Shown piece by piece: positions 24,705-26,758 of a stretch of DNA of 26,758 nt. The translations under genes and the position numbers were made by a program. The stretch's first letter is position 1; every line of letters begins with the position of its first letter. Under the pieces are notes generated by a model that was not told where the DNA came from, did no database searches, and worked only from the letters and a program-made list of their open reading frames with translations. Origin of the DNA: Betaproteobacteria bacterium (GTDB lineage: Bacteria > Pseudomonadota > Gammaproteobacteria > Burkholderiales > SG8-41); the NCBI GenBank assembly GCA_016177355.1, contig JACOVL010000143.1:1-26758 (forward strand). The letters are read 5' to 3'.

Positions 24705-25643
24705 ATGCCGCACATTTCCATCGTCACGCCGGTCTACAGGGCCGAGGACTGCCTCGAGGAGCTCTACCGCCGGCTCGTGGCCGCCCTGTCGGGCATCACT
24801 CAGGACTTCGAGATCATCATGGTCGAGGACTGCGGCGGCGACCGCTCGTGGGAAATCATCCGGGATCTCGCGCGCAGGGACGCGCGGGTGAAAGGCATCC
24901 GGTTCAGCCGCAATTTCGGCCAGCACCACGGAATCACCGCGGGGCTCGATTTTTCCGGCGGCGACTGGGTGGTGGTGATGGACTGCGACCTGCAGGACCG
25001 GCCGGAGGAGATCCCGCGGTTATACGCCAAGGCGCGGGAAGGCTACGACGTGGTGCTCGCGCGGCGCGACCGGCGCCAGGACGCGCCGATCAAGCGCTGG
25101 GCCTCGAACGTTTTCTACAAGGTGCTCGGATACCTGGCGGACATCGAGTACGACACGCCCGGCAATTTCCGCATCCTTTCGCGCAAGGTGGTCGGGAATT
25201 TCCGCCAGATGCGCGAGCAGATGCGGTATCTGGGCGGTCTGGTCAACTGGATGGGGTTTCCGACGGCGCACGTGGACATCCAGCACGACAGGCGTTTTGC
25301 CGGCGCGACGAGCTACACGCTGGCAAAGCTGTGGAAGCTCGCGTTCGACATCATCATCGCCTATTCCGACAAGCCGCTGCGGATGTCCGTCCAGCTTGGA
25401 TTTATCCTGGCGCTGTTCGCTTTTTGCTACGGGGTGTATATCTTCATCCAGGCGCTGCTCTACGGTTCGCCGATCACCGGTTGGAGCAGCCTGATCGTGT
25501 CGATCTATTTCATCGGCGGCGTCATCATCGCGATACTCGGCGTGATCGGCATCTATCTCGGCAAGACTTTCGACGAATCGAAGAAGCGGCCGCTGTACAT
25601 CGTCATGCAGACCACCTTCGATGACGGGCGCAAGGCTGATTGA
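24705..25643 (+). CDS. Membrane-anchored family 2 glycosyltransferase (polyprenyl-phosphate type, DPM1/GtrB/ArnC-like)
   Basis: 312-residue enzyme with a cytoplasmic GT-A domain and two C-terminal transmembrane helices. The domain starts HISIVTPVYRAEDCLEELY. It shows MVEDCGGDRSWE, a nucleotide-sugar contact region that departs from the usual VDDGS. It continues with RFSRNFGQHHGITAGLDFS, the metal-binding MDCDLQDRPEEIP, and a TPGNFRILSRKVV acceptor region. Helices lie at about 228-250 and 263-288. Such proteins usually load a sugar onto undecaprenyl phosphate for later transfer at the outer face of the inner membrane. It starts 2 nt after msbA with no Shine-Dalgarno, so it is probably translationally coupled. 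A small four-helix ArnE/F-like protein follows, which could flip the lipid-linked sugar. Donor sugar unknown. Confidence 0.88.
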   Translation: MPHISIVTPVYRAEDCLEELYRRLVAALSGITQDFEIIMVEDCGGDRSWEIIRDLARRDARVKGIRFSRNFGQHHGITAGLDFSGGDWVVVMDCDLQDRPEEIPRLYAKAREGYDVVLARRDRRQDAPIKRWASNVFYKVLGYLADIEYDTPGNFRILSRKVVGNFRQMREQMRYLGGLVNWMGFPTAHVDIQHDRRFAGATSYTLAKLWKLAFDIIIAYSDKPLRMSVQLGFILALFAFCYGVYIFIQALLYGSPITGWSSLIVSIYFIGGVIIAILGVIGIYLGKTFDESKKRPLYIVMQTTFDDGRKAD

Positions 25644-25664
25644 ACGGCTATCACCGGGGGGGTC

Positions 25665-26027
25665 ATGAGTTACGCATATGTTGCCTGCACCATCCTGCTC
25701 ACGGTGTACGGGCAGATCGTCATCAAATGGCAGGTGATGGACGCCGGGCCCTTCCCTGAGGCGGCCGGCGACAAGTTCTGGTTCCTCGCCAGGCTGCTCG
25801 TCAACCCCTGGATCGTCTCGGCGCTGGCCGCGGCCCTGCTCGCAGCGGTGGCGTGGATGGCGGCGATGACCAAGCTCGACCTGTCGCACGCCTATCCCTT
25901 CACGAGCCTCGCCTTCGTGCTGGTCACGCTGGCATCCGGGGTTGTGTTCAATGAGCCGGTCACCGGGCCCAAGATCGCGGGAATCGCGTTGATCTGTCTC
26001 GGCATTGCGATCGGGAGCCAGGGTTGA
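25665..26027 (+). CDS. Small four-helix EamA/SMR-type membrane protein (ArnE/ArnF-like)
   Basis: 120-residue inner-membrane protein with four predicted helices (YAYVACTILLTVYGQIVIKW; NPWIVSALAAALLAAVAWMA; AYPFTSLAFVLVTLASGVVF; GPKIAGIALICLGIAIGSQG). The pattern LDLSHAYPFTSLAFVLV..FNEPVTGPKIAGIALI matches half-size EamA/DMT proteins such as ArnE and ArnF, which flip lipid-linked aminoarabinose. A drug-efflux SMR role is less likely in this context. The ATG at 25665 follows a G-rich stretch that can act as Shine-Dalgarno. It sits 21 nt after the glycosyltransferase, and its stop overlaps the likely start of the methyltransferase gene. A lipid-linked sugar flippase role is inferred from the pairing with the GT2 enzyme. 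Confidence 0.82.
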   Translation: MSYAYVACTILLTVYGQIVIKWQVMDAGPFPEAAGDKFWFLARLLVNPWIVSALAAALLAAVAWMAAMTKLDLSHAYPFTSLAFVLVTLASGVVFNEPVTGPKIAGIALICLGIAIGSQG

Positions 26028-26758
26028 GGGTGTGCCTGGGCTGTGGCGCCGGTTTTTTGAGCGGCGAGTGGCGCTGCCCGCAGTGCGGATACAGCCCGCC
26101 GCAAGCTGCGGGCTTCCTGGCGTTTGCGCCCGAGATCGCCGGCGGAGGAGCAGGGTTCGATCCCGCCCACTTCGCGGAATTTGCGCGACTCGAGGCAGGC
26201 AATTTCTGGTTCCGGGCCAGGAACCGGCTGATCGTATGGGCCATCGCGCAATATTTCGGTCAGGCAAGAAACTTCCTGGAGGTCGGCTGCGGAACCGGCT
26301 ACGTGCTGTCCGGAATCGCCGCGGCGTTTCCGGGGATGAAGCTCGCGGGCAGCGAGGCGGCGACGGAAGGGCTGGCCTTCGCGGTGAAACGCCTGCCGGG
26401 AGCGAACCTCATGCAGATGGACGCGCGGCGCATCCCGTTTCGCGCCGAGTTCGAGGTGGTCGGCGCATTCGACGTGATAGAGCATATCGAGGAGGATGCG
26501 GCGGTGTTGCGCGCGCTGCACGAGGCGGTGGTTCCTGGCGGAGGGCTGCTCCTCACGGTGCCGCAGCATCCCTTTCTGTGGAGCGAGTACGACGCGCGCG
26601 CGCGCCATGTGCGGCGCTACCGCGCGCAGGAGCTGCGCGAAAAAGTCGCGGCGGCCGGGTTCGAGGTCATCAAAATGACTTCTTTCGTATCGTTGCTGCT
26701 GCCGTTGATGGCGGCTTCGCGCTTGAAGCAGAGGCGCATCCACGAGGACTACGATCCG
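26024..26758 (+). CDS. Zinc-ribbon plus class I SAM-dependent methyltransferase (partial, 3' end outside window)
   Basis: The 245 visible codons have no stop before the right edge. The N-terminus carries two cysteine pairs, CLGC and CPQCGYSPP, forming a probable zinc ribbon. The methyltransferase core follows: FLEVGCGTGYVLSGIAAAFP (motif I, SAM binding, around residue 84), GSEAATEGLAFA (motif II, acidic residue), MQMDARRIPF (motif III), VVGAFDVIEHIEED (motif IV) and VVPGGGLLLTVPQHPFLW. HVRRYRAQELREKVAAAGF is typical of Methyltransf_11/12 proteins acting on sugars or lipid-linked intermediates. The start is TTG at 26024 (GGGAG 6 nt upstream, overlapping the previous stop) or GTG at 26030; TTG fits the ribosome site better. 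Its operon position suggests methylation of the glycan made by its neighbours. Confidence 0.85.
   Translation, partial: MRVCLGCGAGFLSGEWRCPQCGYSPPQAAGFLAFAPEIAGGGAGFDPAHFAEFARLEAGNFWFRARNRLIVWAIAQYFGQARNFLEVGCGTGYVLSGIAAAFPGMKLAGSEAATEGLAFAVKRLPGANLMQMDARRIPFRAEFEVVGAFDVIEHIEEDAAVLRALHEAVVPGGGLLLTVPQHPFLWSEYDARARHVRRYRAQELREKVAAAGFEVIKMTSFVSLLLPLMAASRLKQRRIHEDYDP

Overview
The window is a GC-rich (mid-60s % by eye) chromosomal segment of a betaproteobacterium, most likely in or near the Burkholderiales. Evidence: four Bug/TctC-type periplasmic receptors with no cognate permease nearby, a zapB-like/zapA/6S RNA block in the proteobacterial order, an outer-membrane BtuB-type receptor under a cobalamin riboswitch, and MsbA, which implies a Gram-negative envelope. 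No mobile element, CRISPR array, tRNA or rRNA was seen.

Positions 1-4096, minus strand: a class V aminotransferase (serine-glyoxylate type), two Bug receptors and the start of a TRAP solute-binding gene that runs off the left edge. The downstream Bug gene has a frameshift about 20 codons before its natural end. Diverging from the aminotransferase is a 959-residue FAD/Fe-S D-2-hydroxyacid dehydrogenase (4147-7026). Together these suggest hydroxyacid/glyoxylate metabolism.

7044-13373: a beta-class glutathione S-transferase diverges from a four-gene ABC importer (fused double ATPase, solute-binding protein, two permeases). The importer has the gene order and sizes of gsiABCD. The shared control region has back-to-back promoters with overlapping -35 boxes inside an inverted repeat. 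A GC-rich palindromic repeat lies between the solute-binding gene and the first permease and contains that permease's Shine-Dalgarno sequence.

13370-19651: small catabolic units. On the minus strand these are a type II haloacid dehalogenase, a Bug receptor and an enolase-superfamily enzyme. On the plus strand are a family III CoA-transferase and another Bug receptor, which converges on an ACMSD-like amidohydrolase. Substrates cannot be read from sequence.

19675-20436, minus strand: housekeeping block of a ZapB-like coiled-coil gene, zapA, 6S RNA and a strong intrinsic terminator. The promoter of the ZapB-like gene is placed so that its mRNA should be leaderless.

20541-22930, plus strand: cobalamin riboswitch with a visible translational expression platform, btuB-like TonB-dependent receptor, and terminator. 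22957-26758, plus strand: msbA, a membrane-anchored GT2 glycosyltransferase, a four-helix ArnE/F-like protein and a zinc-ribbon SAM methyltransferase cut by the right edge. This looks like an envelope glycan or glycolipid modification operon. I found no clearly unprecedented multi-gene system. The most interesting signals are regulatory: the riboswitch switch helices, the gst/ABC divergent operator, the SD-containing repeat, and several leaderless-type starts.
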